Shown here: piece after piece, positions 36,360 through 47,800 of the stretch
How the letters are laid out: every line of letters begins with the position of its first letter
Numbering within the stretch: the stretch's first letter is position 1
From: Epiperipatus broadwayi
Taxonomy: Eukaryota > Onychophora > Udeonychophora > Euonychophora > Peripatidae
NCBI GenBank assembly: GCA_028023455.1
Contig: JAQFVV010000063.1
Location: 4,521,081 to 4,585,080 of the forward strand
Reading direction: 5' to 3'
Length of the DNA stretch: 64,000 nucleotides
Notes under the pieces: model-generated
What the model saw: only the letters and a program-made list of their open reading frames with translations
Told to the model about the DNA's origin: nothing
The model's database searches: none
Made by a program: the position numbers and the translations under genes

Positions 36360-37600
36360 GTGGGTTCAAACACATGGCCTGTTGTCTTTGATGCTAGAAG
36401 AATATGGATTTGTATTTAGCATTATTTATAGCTCTCCTGTATGAATAACTATGTTGAGATGTTCTTGTTGTAAGTTGGCAAGGGTCTCTCAATAATATGG
36501 TGCTCTACATCCATTGGTTGGGCATGAAATCTTATAAACTGCTTGGGCTATTTGATCAGAAGGTGTCTTGTCTTTGGTATTGTTTATCATTCTGTTTGTT
36601 GAAGATGGGGTGTGGAATCCTAGTTTGAAGGACAAGTGATTGTATGTAAGGTAGCAGTATTCTGTGTTTATTATTTCTAACCATGTTGGTTTGTAACTTA
36701 GTTTGAAATTGCCTGATCTTTTTGTAGATGATAATGTGTAAAAATCCAACATTTTCTAGATCTTTAATATAATTTGTGAGGTTCTTTTTGTGTTCAGATT
36801 CAAATTTACATAGTCTGTGATTTATATGCAGAAAGAAAGTGAAGCCAGCCAATTTATGTGAGTTGGGTGAGTTTGAGTTTGGATGTATAAATTCTCGATT
36901 TTCTACTGTGTTGACTATCATGGCATAGGTAAGTTGGTGTGGATCTCTATGAACTTGAATATCCAGATATTTAACATTGTGCTGGAGGTTTTCAGGTATG
37001 CAGATAATTGTTAAGGAGTTTTGTGTTTGCAGCTCTTTGAATATCCATTATTATTTGTTCTGGTGCCACTATGAATACATTGTCGACATATTGTGTATAT
37101 ATTAAGTTTGGTTCAATTGCGTAGTACTTAGTCAGTATTTGCCTTTCAAAATGATTGAGGAAAATACTAGATATTATTCCACTTATTGGGAGGCCCATTT
37201 CATTCATTCTAAACCATTTACCATTAAATGTGGCCACAATATTTTGATCCATCCATTTTAAAAACTCCACTATGAAGTTCAGCTGCACTTGTGGGCAGTT
37301 ATTATTTGTAAGTTCAGCTACAATAATGTCGATCGAGCTTATATGGTTAATTGACCCACATAGCTCTGTTATATCCAGTGATGCCATACTAAATTAAGGT
37401 TTGATTCTGGCTTGTTTAATTTTATTAATGAATTCAAAAAATGAGTTAATAGAATGTGTGCCAAAACCTATTCTTTCGAGGACCCATTGATTTATCACTT
37501 TTGTGGTATTGACATAATGCGCTCCACCGAAGTCAACCATCAATCTTAATGGCACATTCGTTTTATGTAACTTAAGGTTAGTGAAGATTCTTGGGTGCAT
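36360..37600 (-). pseudogene. Penelope reverse transcriptase-endonuclease, leftward copy, unit B (broken)
   Basis: Reading leftward: PRIFTNLKLHKTNVPLRLMV, DFGGAHYVNTTKVINQWVLE, MASLDITELCGSINH, the palm motif KWFRMNEMGLPISGIISS, catalytic box YVDN (second Asp changed to Asn), IIMDIQ, RLCKFESEHKKNLTNYIK, then GIY-YIG CPTNGCRAPYY. The nuclease glycine codon is TGA (GGA in the intact copies), so the domain terminates inside its signature motif. A small deletion removes part of the DGWPM segment. This is the longest of the four copies at its 5' side but still lacks the N-terminal region. Inactive. Confidence 0.88.
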
Positions 37601-37631
37601 AGTGCAGATGGATATATATGATAATATTGGG

Positions 37632-38563
37632 CTTTTTAGAATGAACGATGGATGGCCAATGGGCCTCCCAATAAGTGGGATAATATCTAGTATTTTCTTC
37701 AATCATTTTGAAAGGCATATACTGACTAAGTACTACACAATTGAACCAAACTTAATATATACACACTATGTTGATGATGTATTCATAGAGTCACTAGAAC
37801 AAATAATAATGGATATTCAAAAAGAGTTGCAAACACAAACCTCCTTAACAATTAACTGCATACCTGAAAACCTCCAGCACATTGTTAAATATCTGGGTAT
37901 TCAAGTTCATAGAGATCCACACCAACTTACCTACGCCATGATAATCAAACCAGTAGAAATTTGAGGATTTATACATCCAAACTCAAACTCACCAACTCAT
38001 ATAAAGTGGCTGGCCTCACTTCCTTGCTACACCGAAATCACAGGCTATGTAAATTTGAAGCTGACCACAAAAAGAATCTCATAAATTATATTAAACATCT
38101 AGAAAATGTATTTTCACACAACATCATCTTCAAAAAGATCAGGCAATTTCAAACTAAGTTACTTACTGACATGGTTAGAAACAATAAACCCAGAATACTG
38201 CTCCCTTACATACCAACACTTGCTAGAAAATATTATAAAATATTAGCTAAGTTTTTCGAACTAGGATTCCACATCCCACCTTCAACTAACAGAATGATAA
38301 ACAATACCAAAGACAAGATACCTTCTGATCAAATAGCCCAAGCAGTTTATAAGATTTCATGCCCAACCAATGGATGTAGAGTGGCATATTATGGAGAGAC
38401 CCATGCCAACATTACAACAAGAATATCTCAACATCATTATTTATACCGGAGAACTATAAATAATACTGAATACAAATCAATATTCTTCGAGCATCAAAGA
38501 ACAACAGGCCATGTGTTTGAACCCACTATGGCAAGGGCACTTGCACTGAATGTACCGATGTGA
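37632..38563 (+). pseudogene. Penelope reverse transcriptase-endonuclease, rightward copy, unit B (best preserved)
   Basis: It starts in the palm (FRMNDGWPMGLPISGIISS) and keeps a proper catalytic box THYVDDVFIE. A stop at 37962-37964 closes the first frame after IQVHRDPHQLTYAMIIKPVE. The next frame (from 37961, about 200 codons) runs on through LRKF-like KFEADHKKNLINYIK, IRQFQTKLLTDMVRNN and a complete GIY-YIG core: VYKISCPTNGCRVAYYGET, ITTRISQHHYLYRR and a downstream FEHQRTTGH. It is the only copy with both YVDD and YYGET intact. Because the fingers and N-terminus are absent and a frameshift separates RT from nuclease, it cannot be autonomous. Confidence 0.9.
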
Positions 38564-38868
38564 AATGAAAGATTAAGGAAGCATGCTTTATTGCAGATGA
38601 CAACTGTGCAATAAACTGAAAACAATCGTGCTTTGCAATCTCCAGACAATGGTCGTTATAAAGAAAATATACATAAATTTTGAATAAATCACCACTAAAC
38701 TTCAATTAAAGTATGCTATGAATATGGATATTTAAGTTCTCTGAAAGCACTTAGCCATATAACTCTTTAATAATATTTTACAAGCTTCACTTTTTTGTGT
38801 AAAGCGCAGTTTAAATTAGTTACTACTCAAAGGTGAAGTAGAAAACTAGTATTTTATGCATAATCTAT

Positions 38869-39262
38869 GTAGCATATTCATGCTCATTAAAATATTATAC
38901 TTGTGTTAAATCAAATAAATGCTTCAATCTGTGCATTTAATTCAAATCAAATATATTTCATTAATCTTTAGAATCTTTCCTTTTAGTGTGTGTGTGCGTT
39001 ATAATAAAATGTTTTGTTGAATTACTTTTGGCAGTAACTTATTTTATATATTTTATAAATAATATTTAAAATTCAGAATTAGAAATTTGAATATTCATAG
39101 TGATATTTTAAGCTCAGCTTCTCCCTGAGTTAGTGACTTGTGCTTTTGGTTCGATAAAAAATGTAACCCCGTGTGTATCTGCCTACTATAAAAAATTTTC
39201 AGGTTCGAATGACCTGGTGGCACCTTGTATGGCAGGTTAGGTTAGGGAGGTTCTGTCAACTG
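38869..39262 (+). repeat. Tandem cassette unit C, truncated module S
   Basis: The first ~390 bp of module S follow the second Penelope pair and end at AACTGTTATAA next to a (TA)n tract. The shared block occurs again at 39113-39230 on the minus strand. Homology to units A and B stops at this TA tract, so the array ends here. Confidence 0.85.
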
Positions 39263-39788
39263 TTATAATATATATATATATTATGGGATTAAATCACATT
39301 CAATTTATGAATTAAAAGCATTCTAAATGTTGGACAAATATCAAGAATAGAATAAATCCATCTATTTTTGGAACTCGATGTTTGTAAGCACAACTTTGTC
39401 AATATATATGTAATATATTTAATAAAAATATCACTTTATTATTCTTTACCTATTGCATATATATATATATTAAATTTTGTATGGTTAAATAATTGATAGT
39501 TTAATCGTTTTTCAGTTGCCTTAAATACTATTTTCCAATATCACTTTTTCTATCAACATAACTATATTGAACTACCTCTCCCATATTACTGAAATTATAG
39601 CAAGTGAAATCATATTTGTATCCAAAATATTTGTTGCTATAACAACAACAACAAAAACAACAATAATAATAACAATAATAATAATAACAATAATAATAAT
39701 AATAAACTTAAGAGCATGCTAACGCTCTAAACAAGCTTTTTTTTATTATGATAAATGCTACTACAAGTCATGTGACATCTGACTTTTT

Positions 39789-39842
<54 letters not shown>

Positions 39843-40439
39843 TGTCAACTATAAAATTTATTCGTATTTTATACCTGTAAAAAAACTTTTATTTTATTGC
39901 ATACCCATATCTAATTAAAAATGTGATTTAATTCAATAATTATTTTTTTCTATTATATAAAAAATCCATTCTTTTTTTAAGGTTTTATTTTTTACTTAAT
40001 AATATCAGCTTGTGATTTGTTAATTCTTATCCTACATCTATTTATTGTGCTTTTTATTATCTTTATATATGTATATGTTTAAATTTTACGCTTTTCAACC
40101 TAAGTAAAATATACTGATTAAAAGTTTTTCTTTTGAAGCGTAAAAGCTTAATACTTTAAAATATTTAAAGCTTTCACCCTAGGACAATTTTATTTTTCTA
40201 TTTGTTTCTTTAATATAATTTGCATTAGCAAGTACCTACTGTTCTAAATAAACACGGTTGTGTACTTCATTAATTCTGTTACTGTTTCTTTAGGCAAAAC
40301 AAACTTGCTAAAGTTAAGTTTATTTTACCCAAATTATTCTCAAGTCTTGATTGAAAATTCTACCTTGTTGCAAAAGTAGTAATACTCTTGAAAATTATAT
40401 ATATATACTAAATTCTTCCACACACACGCACACACACTA

Positions 40440-40440
<1 letters not shown>
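39263..40440. other. AT-rich sequence with trinucleotide repeats, no gene
   Basis: Contains (AAC)n/(AAT)n at about 39641-39705 and (AAT)n at 39789-39842, otherwise low-complexity A+T DNA. Confidence 0.6.
39789..39842. repeat. (AAT)n microsatellite
   Basis: About 18 AAT units. Confidence 0.95.

Positions 40441-40475
<35 letters not shown>
40423..40475. repeat. (AC)n(AT)n compound microsatellite
   Basis: CACACA tract with one TAA interruption followed by ATATAT. Confidence 0.93.
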
Positions 40476-40767
40476 GCACGAATGGACTTCCGTATGGTAA
40501 ATAAAGATTTATATAACTATAAGATGGTAATAAAATTTTTGAGTTTTTTTATTTGTCTGGTTGCTTGTTACTATTATTACACTAATATTTCATCTGTCAT
40601 CCTGTGATTATTATGGGTATAGCAATAGCTATTGGCAAGCTCAGTAACAGATGCTACTGAATCACTCATATTTATTTAAATGGCAAATAAGATTCAACTA
40701 CCTTTTTTTTATATACACTCATAAGAATAAGACAGTTAAATTAAAATTGTAAAATACTTATATAGGA

Positions 40768-40830
40768 TGAGGTGCTAGCTCAGTGGTTCTGTGCTGATAA
40801 TGGTGAGGTGATGGTGGATGGGTACAAAGT
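40768..40830 (+). repeat. tRNA-like SINE head, relic
   Basis: GGTGCTAGCTCAGTGGTTCTG resembles the A box region of a tRNA or tRNA-derived SINE. No convincing B box follows at the right distance (the next 40 bp are GGTGAGGTGATGGTGGATGG-like). I therefore regard it as a decayed SINE head, not a tRNA gene. Confidence 0.35.
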
Positions 40831-41054
40831 TTAATATAGACATCGATGTGATAAGTTAGCAATGGAAATTTTATTGCAACCAATTGCATTTAATTCTATT
40901 ATGTTTAATACGCTTATAACGTCTTAATTCAAGTTTAACCCAAATAATAATAATCAAAATTATTTAAATACATAAGGTATATTTTATTGTACGTTGGATA
41001 AATATTTTGTAACAGTATATTAAATTTTCCATATCTTATCTAGATGTATATTCA

Positions 41055-41486
41055 CAATTCAAAATACAGCAAAACTCTCCATATAGTAGTGCCATCTTGT
41101 GCTAATAAGAGCAATCAATGGATGCCAGAAGGCTTATGCATAAAATCCCTATCTAGTGCCTACTCATCCAATATCCCCAGACTAGTTTCTGGCTTGTGGC
41201 CTTCATCAGTGAGGAGCCTTGGATCTGAGAGCACTGCACCTAGATCTTAGGATCTAATGCAACCCTCCAGCACCCACCGTTTAACTCTATTTAACTACAA
41301 AACTATGAGAATGAAATTGAAAACACTATTAATATTTTCAACCCAAGCTCAATAGCTAGTCTGGGGATATTGGATGAGTAGGCACTAGATAGGGATTTTA
41401 TGCATAAGCCTTCTGGCATCCATTGATTGCTCTTGTTAGCACAAGATGGCACTACTATATGGAGAGTTTTGCTGTATTTTGAATTG
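41055..41486. mobile_element. Near-perfect palindrome, 131-bp arms
   Basis: 41055-41185 and 41356-41486 are reverse complements with a single difference (T in the left arm, where the right arm would require C; in RNA this would be a U-G wobble). The 170-bp spacer includes TGGATCTGAGAGCACTGCAC. Left arm and left spacer together match the single-orientation copy at 56890-57090. The locus therefore looks like one dispersed repeat plus an inverted copy of its first part. Similar-looking open frames in both arms (each ~64-68 codons) are a result of the duplication and are not independent genes. Confidence 0.9.
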
Positions 41487-43080
41487 TTTAATAACAATTA
41501 TTGTGCTAGTATGAGATAGTGATCATGTGATGTTATATTCACAATGTGTGTGAGTATTACGCCATCATGAAATTAACATTTGATACATGCTTCATAACAA
41601 CTACCATCTCTCCCCTCCCATTCATTTTGACAATAGAGCTATATTTTATTGTAAGGAACATTAGTTAACTATAGAAGTCAAATTTAATAAAATATAATAA
41701 ATATATTTATTACAAAATTAAAAACAAAATAAATTATACATTACAATTCACCTTACAAACAGTAAACCTCTCTGTTCGATGTAAATGAGTCCACCTTGAG
41801 CATGAAAAACATACAGCTGCAAAATGAATTAGGTTAAATTAATAATATTTATTTTTCAAAGTTTAGTACAAAAAATTACATCTGAATAAGTTTGAGTTTC
41901 AGCCCCTGGACAATTTAGAAGTACAAAAACAAGTAGGGATGTGTCAATCAAACTACTATATCTATGGTGTGGATATATTGTCCATAAATATCATGTAAAC
42001 CAGACTGTCTTATGTAGGATCTTTCCATTGCTTAAGTTTGGCTGACTATATCATTTAATTTTAACTCAATTATATTTAAGAATAATATACATGTCCGAGC
42101 AGTTCAAGAAGAGTATAACCGACCATTGGTCCTTAAAATCCAAATTTAAACTATATCACTTTAGATTATATAATCTTCAATATATTTGGGTAATGTGGTG
42201 TCTCATAAAGAGCTTAAACTATGAATGCAAATTATTTAATAACTAATACATAGCCTCAACAAATAACAAAATAAATACAGAGAGACCTTTTACCCTATTT
42301 ATAGATTTTTTTTCTAGGTTTCTTAAGGAATAGCTATGTATTTAAATAAATATAAGAATGAATATTTAATTTCATTCTCATCTAATAAACATTATATAAA
42401 ACAGTTTTATCAACCAAAAGAACATGCTACTCTAAAATGAAATATAGATAAATATTAATTAAAAGCTAGCAAAAAATATAACAATGGCCAAAATAGTAAA
42501 AAATAAAAGACAATCAATTTAGTTAATATGTACTTTCATAGTATCATATGTCATATTACTAATTTCAACAGCTTGTTAACAACTTTTTACCACTTCATAA
42601 GTATGTAATGTGTAGAAATATAATCAATCTCAAAAGATTCTCATTCAAATACATTACCCAGATTTATTTGTAAGCAAATTGATAAATGAACAGTAAAATT
42701 GTATTTGTAAGATTATTAAAAATGACTCGTTATGTGTCTACTTACAAATACTGGATAATATATTTGAATAAGAAAGTTCTGAGATTGCGTAAACATGTAT
42801 CATAAATACACAAACACAGTTTGTCAAATAAATAATTCAAATTACTTTATTATACTGTAACCGTTAAATGTATCAATAATACCTTAATTATGAGATAATA
42901 TTATTTAGCAAAATTCATATTATGGGATTAATTTAATTAATTTCTGAACTCCTCATACTTTTATTTCAAATTAAATATAAAAACTCTAATTGTGGTTGAA
43001 GAAACAATTATTTTTTTGCTTTTTAATGCATGGTAAATAAAAGCAATTATTATAAAAATTGGGTAGTTTTACAACAGCAT
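41487..43080. other. AT-rich sequence, no feature recognised
   Basis: No coding, RNA or repeat signal that I can support. Confidence 0.5.
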
Positions 43081-43800
43081 ATTGAAACCATCAGAGGGCA
43101 GGCTTTGTTTGTAAACAAAGATAAATATAATGTTTACGGGGCCGCCGCCGGGTTTGTTTATTATCACATTTCAAAGTAAAGTTAATATCAAATACATTTT
43201 TTGAACATGCAACAACAAACAAACAAAAAAAAATATATGCAAAAATCAAAAAATTGAATTTAAAAAAAGTACTTAATTTTTTTTTTGTTATTCTTTTCAT
43301 TACTTATATTTTTTAGGTGCTGGGAATTCTTTTTTTTTTTTCTATATGTATGTTTTTGATTTTGTTGATCACATTTAACCAAAACTATTATCTATCAAAT
43401 AACAATTTTTGGAATGAAAACAATAACAACAACAACAACAAAAAAGAGTACTTCAATCGAAATGAATTTTAAAAAGTATTTCCTTTTTATTCTTCTCATT
43501 ACTTTAATTTTTTGTTTTGGTGACAGTTGGGTATTCTATGACAAAATCAGCTTCTTTTCTTTTTTATATTTTTGTTGTTTTATAATAAATTACAAATACC
43601 AAATCAATTTCCATTTAACGGTACCGAACATTTACAACTGAAAGGTCCAACTTTGGGAACAAGGGGGGTGGGGGTGGGTGGTTCCAATTCCTAAGCGAAT
43701 GTAATGCTCTGACTCAAAGGTTGACCAACTTTTTACCTGTAATTACCAAAAACCACATAAATATATTTACGGCAATTCAAATTAACTTTTAGGGCTGTTC
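43081..43800. other. Mixed-composition stretch with GC-rich words, no gene called
   Basis: GGGGCCGCCGCCGGG occurs at about 43138-43152 and GGGGGGTGGGGGTGGGTGG at about 43662-43681, separated by A- and T-run sequence. A 75-codon frame at 43414-43641 and a 69-codon minus frame at 43091-43300 are hydrophobic low-complexity translations of T-rich DNA with no family signature. Confidence 0.4.
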
Positions 43801-44251
43801 AGGAACAGCATGCATGCAGCTTCAAAGCCCTCTTTTGTTTGATAATCCGGTTCCAGCAGCAGTCAGAGAATCTTTGACATTTGGAGAAGCAAGTTTTCCA
43901 ATTTCAGCCATTCGATGAAGCTCGCCATTGTTCTCGCAGAAACAGGACTTAGAGCATGATTTAATCCGAATCGCACTTGTACCTACACTTGCTAAATTTT
44001 TTTGAGCAGGAAATGGGGGCTAGGGAAATATGAGACTCTGCTGATAATTGTTAGTAGACATTTCTAAAAGATGGCAGATAGAGGAGAAGGTGGTCTTAAT
44101 GAATATTAAAATAGTTTTGACACTCAGAATTCCAGACACCCTCACCCAATACTGTAGCCAAAAGTGAAATGTGATCGCACATCGAAAATGCTTAGCACAA
44201 ATCTGAGCTGTAAGCTGACACCATAGCTTTTGTGGCAGATTCGATGTCATG

Positions 44252-44394
44252 TTTCTATGCATTAGCATAGAAATAGACACTTAGCAGCCACCCATACCAA
44301 TGGACTATTTCTAGGCATACACATTAGAAATAGAATGTTCGCTAGCGGTGGTAGGCTGCCTAAATGGCATATTTCTGTGCACTATCACAGAAAT
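44252..44394. repeat. Three consecutive TTTCT...AGAAA hairpins
   Basis: Hairpin 1 (44252-44273) has a 9-bp stem TTTCTATGC/GCATAGAAA with loop ATTA. Hairpin 2 (44307-44331) has stem ATTTCTA/TAGAAAT. Hairpin 3 (44371-44394) has a 9-bp stem ATTTCTGTG/CACAGAAAT. Spacing is 55-64 bp. The stem sequences differ by compensating changes (ATGC/GCAT against TGTG/CACA), so pairing rather than primary sequence appears to be conserved. Confidence 0.7.
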
Positions 44395-44399
44395 AATGC

Positions 44400-46980
44400 C
44401 CTCCGGTGGTTTCATCACGCTATTGTAAAACAACCAAAAATTGTTTTAAAATTCTATTTATTTTTAACTTTTAGTATTGGCATAATAAATAAAAGTGTTT
44501 ATTATAAGATTTTTTTCTATATATTATTGTTAACTATGTAATACTGGGATCTTTTTTATAATTATTCCAATTCCAATTAAAAGAAAGAATAAAAGCAGTC
44601 TGAGTAATATTTGAAATTTTTTAAAACTTTAATTTTATTTTAATGATCATTAAAAATTAAAATAAAAACAAATCTTGATTTTTTAAAAAGTGTTTATTTT
44701 TCATTTGAAAAGTTAATTTTTTAAAAAATGTTTTATTATAAACAAACTTTATTTAATATTTATGATGTTTGCTTTTAATGTTTTAACAAATCTTAGATTT
44801 TAAATCAATATATCTCATGATTGGTTAGATATCTACACACATGTAGGGCATCATCATTTTCATTATTGTATCAGCTTTCCAATGGTGTAATTATTTTTCT
44901 AGATAATAAAATTTGCATTTTTTTATGAACATTTTAATAAAAAGAGTTTTTTTTAATTTTTTCTTCCTTAATTTTTTATACTTCATAAAAAACAATGAAT
45001 GGGAAAGATTTTTATCTACAAACAAGGGATATAAATTTGATGTGTATATATCTCTGAGGGCTTGCACCAACCATAATTTTATATGAAGCTTTAGAGATAT
45101 TTTCTACCAGCCTTAATATAAATTTATCATAGTAAACAGTAATTTAAAATGATTGATTTATCCTCACACTTTCATATCCAGTGCTTAAGATTTGTCCATA
45201 TATAACCATATGGGTTGAATGAATAAGTGGATTCATTTATTTGTTCGCAAAGACTTTATCTTGTGTTGGAAATGAAAATATTTATTTATTATTATTAACA
45301 TTCGTAAAAAGTGCATATACATTAGCTTGAAAGGCTAATCTTTAGTTTATTACATTTTTTTAAATATAAATAATTTATGTCACAGAATAATCATCTATTT
45401 TTTATTTATTTTATAATGTAAACATAAACAATTTTATCTTTACTATATATCCAATCTAATTTATTTTATTGCCACAGCTGATGCTAAGTATATTTGTCTA
45501 TTTTATGTGATCTGTATTTTGTATATTGCTATTGTCTAATTTTATTTATTGAAATTCTGTATTTGTTTATATAAACATTATTTTTGCAACTAATGATTGT
45601 AAAGAAAATCTAATTTATTTTATTGTCATAATTGATGCTGCATGCACTATCTCGTATATGTATTTTTGTGTGTATCTGCATCATATATCATTGTCATCTA
45701 AAATAAGCAATTATATTTCACTTTTTGCAATCTATGCTTATTTGTTTTACTTTTTTATACAAATATTATATATATTTTTGTAAATTATGCTTGCAATCAT
45801 AATATAACAATTGATTTTAAGTTTCCTAAAACAAAGGCATCTATCTAGTAAGCTGTAGGCATTTCCACAGGGAAAATAAAATATAAGACAGATAATAAGA
45901 AGCAATGTGACTATTTTTATTAATATTTCATATTGCACTAAATTAGCAAAAAAAATTTTTGTTTAGTTACAGGTCTAACTATATTTGAATTTGTGTTTGG
46001 TGTATTAGAGATTTAAAGTTGATGATAAAGAGCATAAGTTAACTACTAGTTTATAATGTCTTGATTTTTAAAAGTGACAGATTCAATTATTTACTGCAAT
46101 AAAAATTTACAATAAAGATATCATTCTTAATATTATATTTTAAACTTTCACAATGCTTTGTTATTATATATAAAAATATGATAAATAAATAATCTACTTA
46201 ACAATAAAGATCTTTTCAAAAGTTTATCAAAAAGGAACTGAGATAGAGAAGGCATTTCTCATTAGATTTGGCAAAGGCTAACTGTTAAATAATTTAAATG
46301 ATTTTCCATTTATAACTATTTATGGTCTATTGTTGGATGAATAGTTCTCCGTTCCCCCAAAAACATCTAAGCTGAACATCAGGTTTTATTCTACCTGTTC
46401 TTGAAGATAATTATGGGAATTATTTTAGATGAATCATTATATCATGATATCTTATTCTGTTTTATTATAACAGAGAAATATTAATGGGCTTTTTGACTGA
46501 GGATATTTACGTATTTTGTGCTTTGTAGTTTTGAGTCAATTCACTTCACAAACTCTAAGTTTATGAGTTTAAATATCCTTACTTATTTTGGGGTATACTT
46601 CTCTTCATCATTATTAATTTATTGAACAACTATAAAATTACAGAAAAAAACACATAATAAAAGTTTGATCTCATAAATTATTTTCTTAAATTTATCCTAA
46701 TTAATAATCATAATGCATAATAAATTATATTTACATTAATGTTTATCTTAGATCTTTTACTTTATCTTATGTTATCTCATTTTTTACCTGGTCTTTATAT
46801 AATATTTACTGATGACCTATACAAATATACTATCTATAGTTTTAATCAATATAAGCTAATTATAGAAATCGGGATAATGTAACTGTTAAACATCACATGA
46901 TCACCATTCGTTATGCTACTATATGAAGAGTTTTTTCTCTGTATGTAACCATTATTGTAATACAGATATCTTCAGGTAAA
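44400..46980. other. AT-rich sequence, no gene recognised
   Basis: A 19-20-bp word AATCTAATTTATTTTATTG recurs at about 45451 and 45608, each followed by a TGATGCT-like sequence, indicating a small ~157-bp duplication. Nothing else is supportable. Confidence 0.5.
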
Positions 46981-46984
46981 AAAC

Positions 46985-47800
46985 ATGATACCAAACAATA
47001 ATTCTTTTTAATATATTAGATAATACTGATAGAAACACATTTTCCTCTTTTTTACTCATTTCATTATTCCACTTTAATTAAACTCATCTCTCTTATACTT
47101 CAATAAATTCTACAGCTTTAGATTAGCTATATAAACCTTAGATGATGGGCAGTCAATATAGAAGGATCTGGAATAGTTACAGATTATGTTTGTTTAGCAA
47201 ATGTAATATTATGCAATGAATAACATTTCAAATGATAATTTTTGTTTAATGCAATTTTATTATCATGAACTGACCAAATTATCCCTGTACTTATCTATTC
47301 CCCCTTTTAAAAATTATATCTATGTCAATGCCTAGCTTAAGTCTTTTATTTTTCCTAGGATTTTGTTCTTTTTACTTGAGATTTATATCACTTTTACTAC
47401 AAGAAGGGTGATAATATACTCAAATGTGCTTCCTAGAATGTAATCAGTATTATCAGACCTACCACAAATTGGTTATGTAATTGTTAATACAATTCAGATT
47501 TTTTGAAATAAACAAGAACATGCTTAAACACAAATACCAAAAGAATAATATTTATTAATATATTAGTTAACACTGATGGAAAAATATTTCCCATCTTTTT
47601 ACTTATTTCATTATTCCCACATTAATAAAACTGTTCTCTCTCTCATGCACCTATAAATGCCACAGCTTGTAGATTAAATATACAATAGATGACAAGTAAT
47701 TCTTTTAGAAAAGCCTGTAATAATTACATGTTTGTTTTATATAACAAATATGAAATCAAAGCAAACAATAATTTTTAATGATCCACCCCCCCCCATTTAT
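46985..47800 (+). repeat. Two diverged direct copies of a ~270-bp repeat
   Basis: 46985-47290 and 47530-47790 share AATATATTAGxTAACACTGATxG, TTATTTCATTATTCCxAC, CTACAGCTTxTAGATTA and ATTATGTTTGTTT blocks at an offset of about 545 bp. Divergence is substantial. No coding potential. Confidence 0.65.

Larger units (their letters stand above)
32549..38868 (+). repeat. Tandem cassette unit B (S-T-R plus Penelope pair, with Tigger insertion)
   Basis: Second full cassette, colinear with unit A. It carries a 1,107-bp transposon in module S and a ~36-bp insertion near 33300-33335 relative to unit A. Divergence between units is visible throughout (scattered substitutions and short indels), so the duplication is not very recent. 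Confidence 0.88.
36062..38868. mobile_element. Head-to-head Penelope-like element pair, unit B, with 17-bp TSD
   Basis: The perfect direct repeat TTTTATGCATAATCTAT lies at 36062-36078 and 38852-38868. Inside are a leftward copy (outer end at about 36079, inner end about 37600) and a rightward copy (inner end about 37632, outer end about 38815). These are followed by ~36 bp of extra sequence before the right TSD. The corresponding unoccupied site in the R0/S1 junction (27366-27382, ATATATGTGTAGTCTAT) matches at about 12 of 17 positions. The arms pair over about 1.15 kb. The junction carries roughly 30 bp (GTGCAGATGGATATATATG) assigned to neither copy. Confidence 0.86.

Noticed and set aside
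40768-40830. tRNA gene suggested by GCTAGCTCAGTGG
   Set aside because: No matching B box at tRNA spacing and no cloverleaf; kept only as a low-confidence SINE relic.
41044-41497. Two similar 64-68-codon frames facing each other, apparently a duplicated gene pair
   Set aside because: The frames are the two arms of a near-perfect palindrome, and the third copy at 56858-57046 does not preserve a protein-like substitution pattern.
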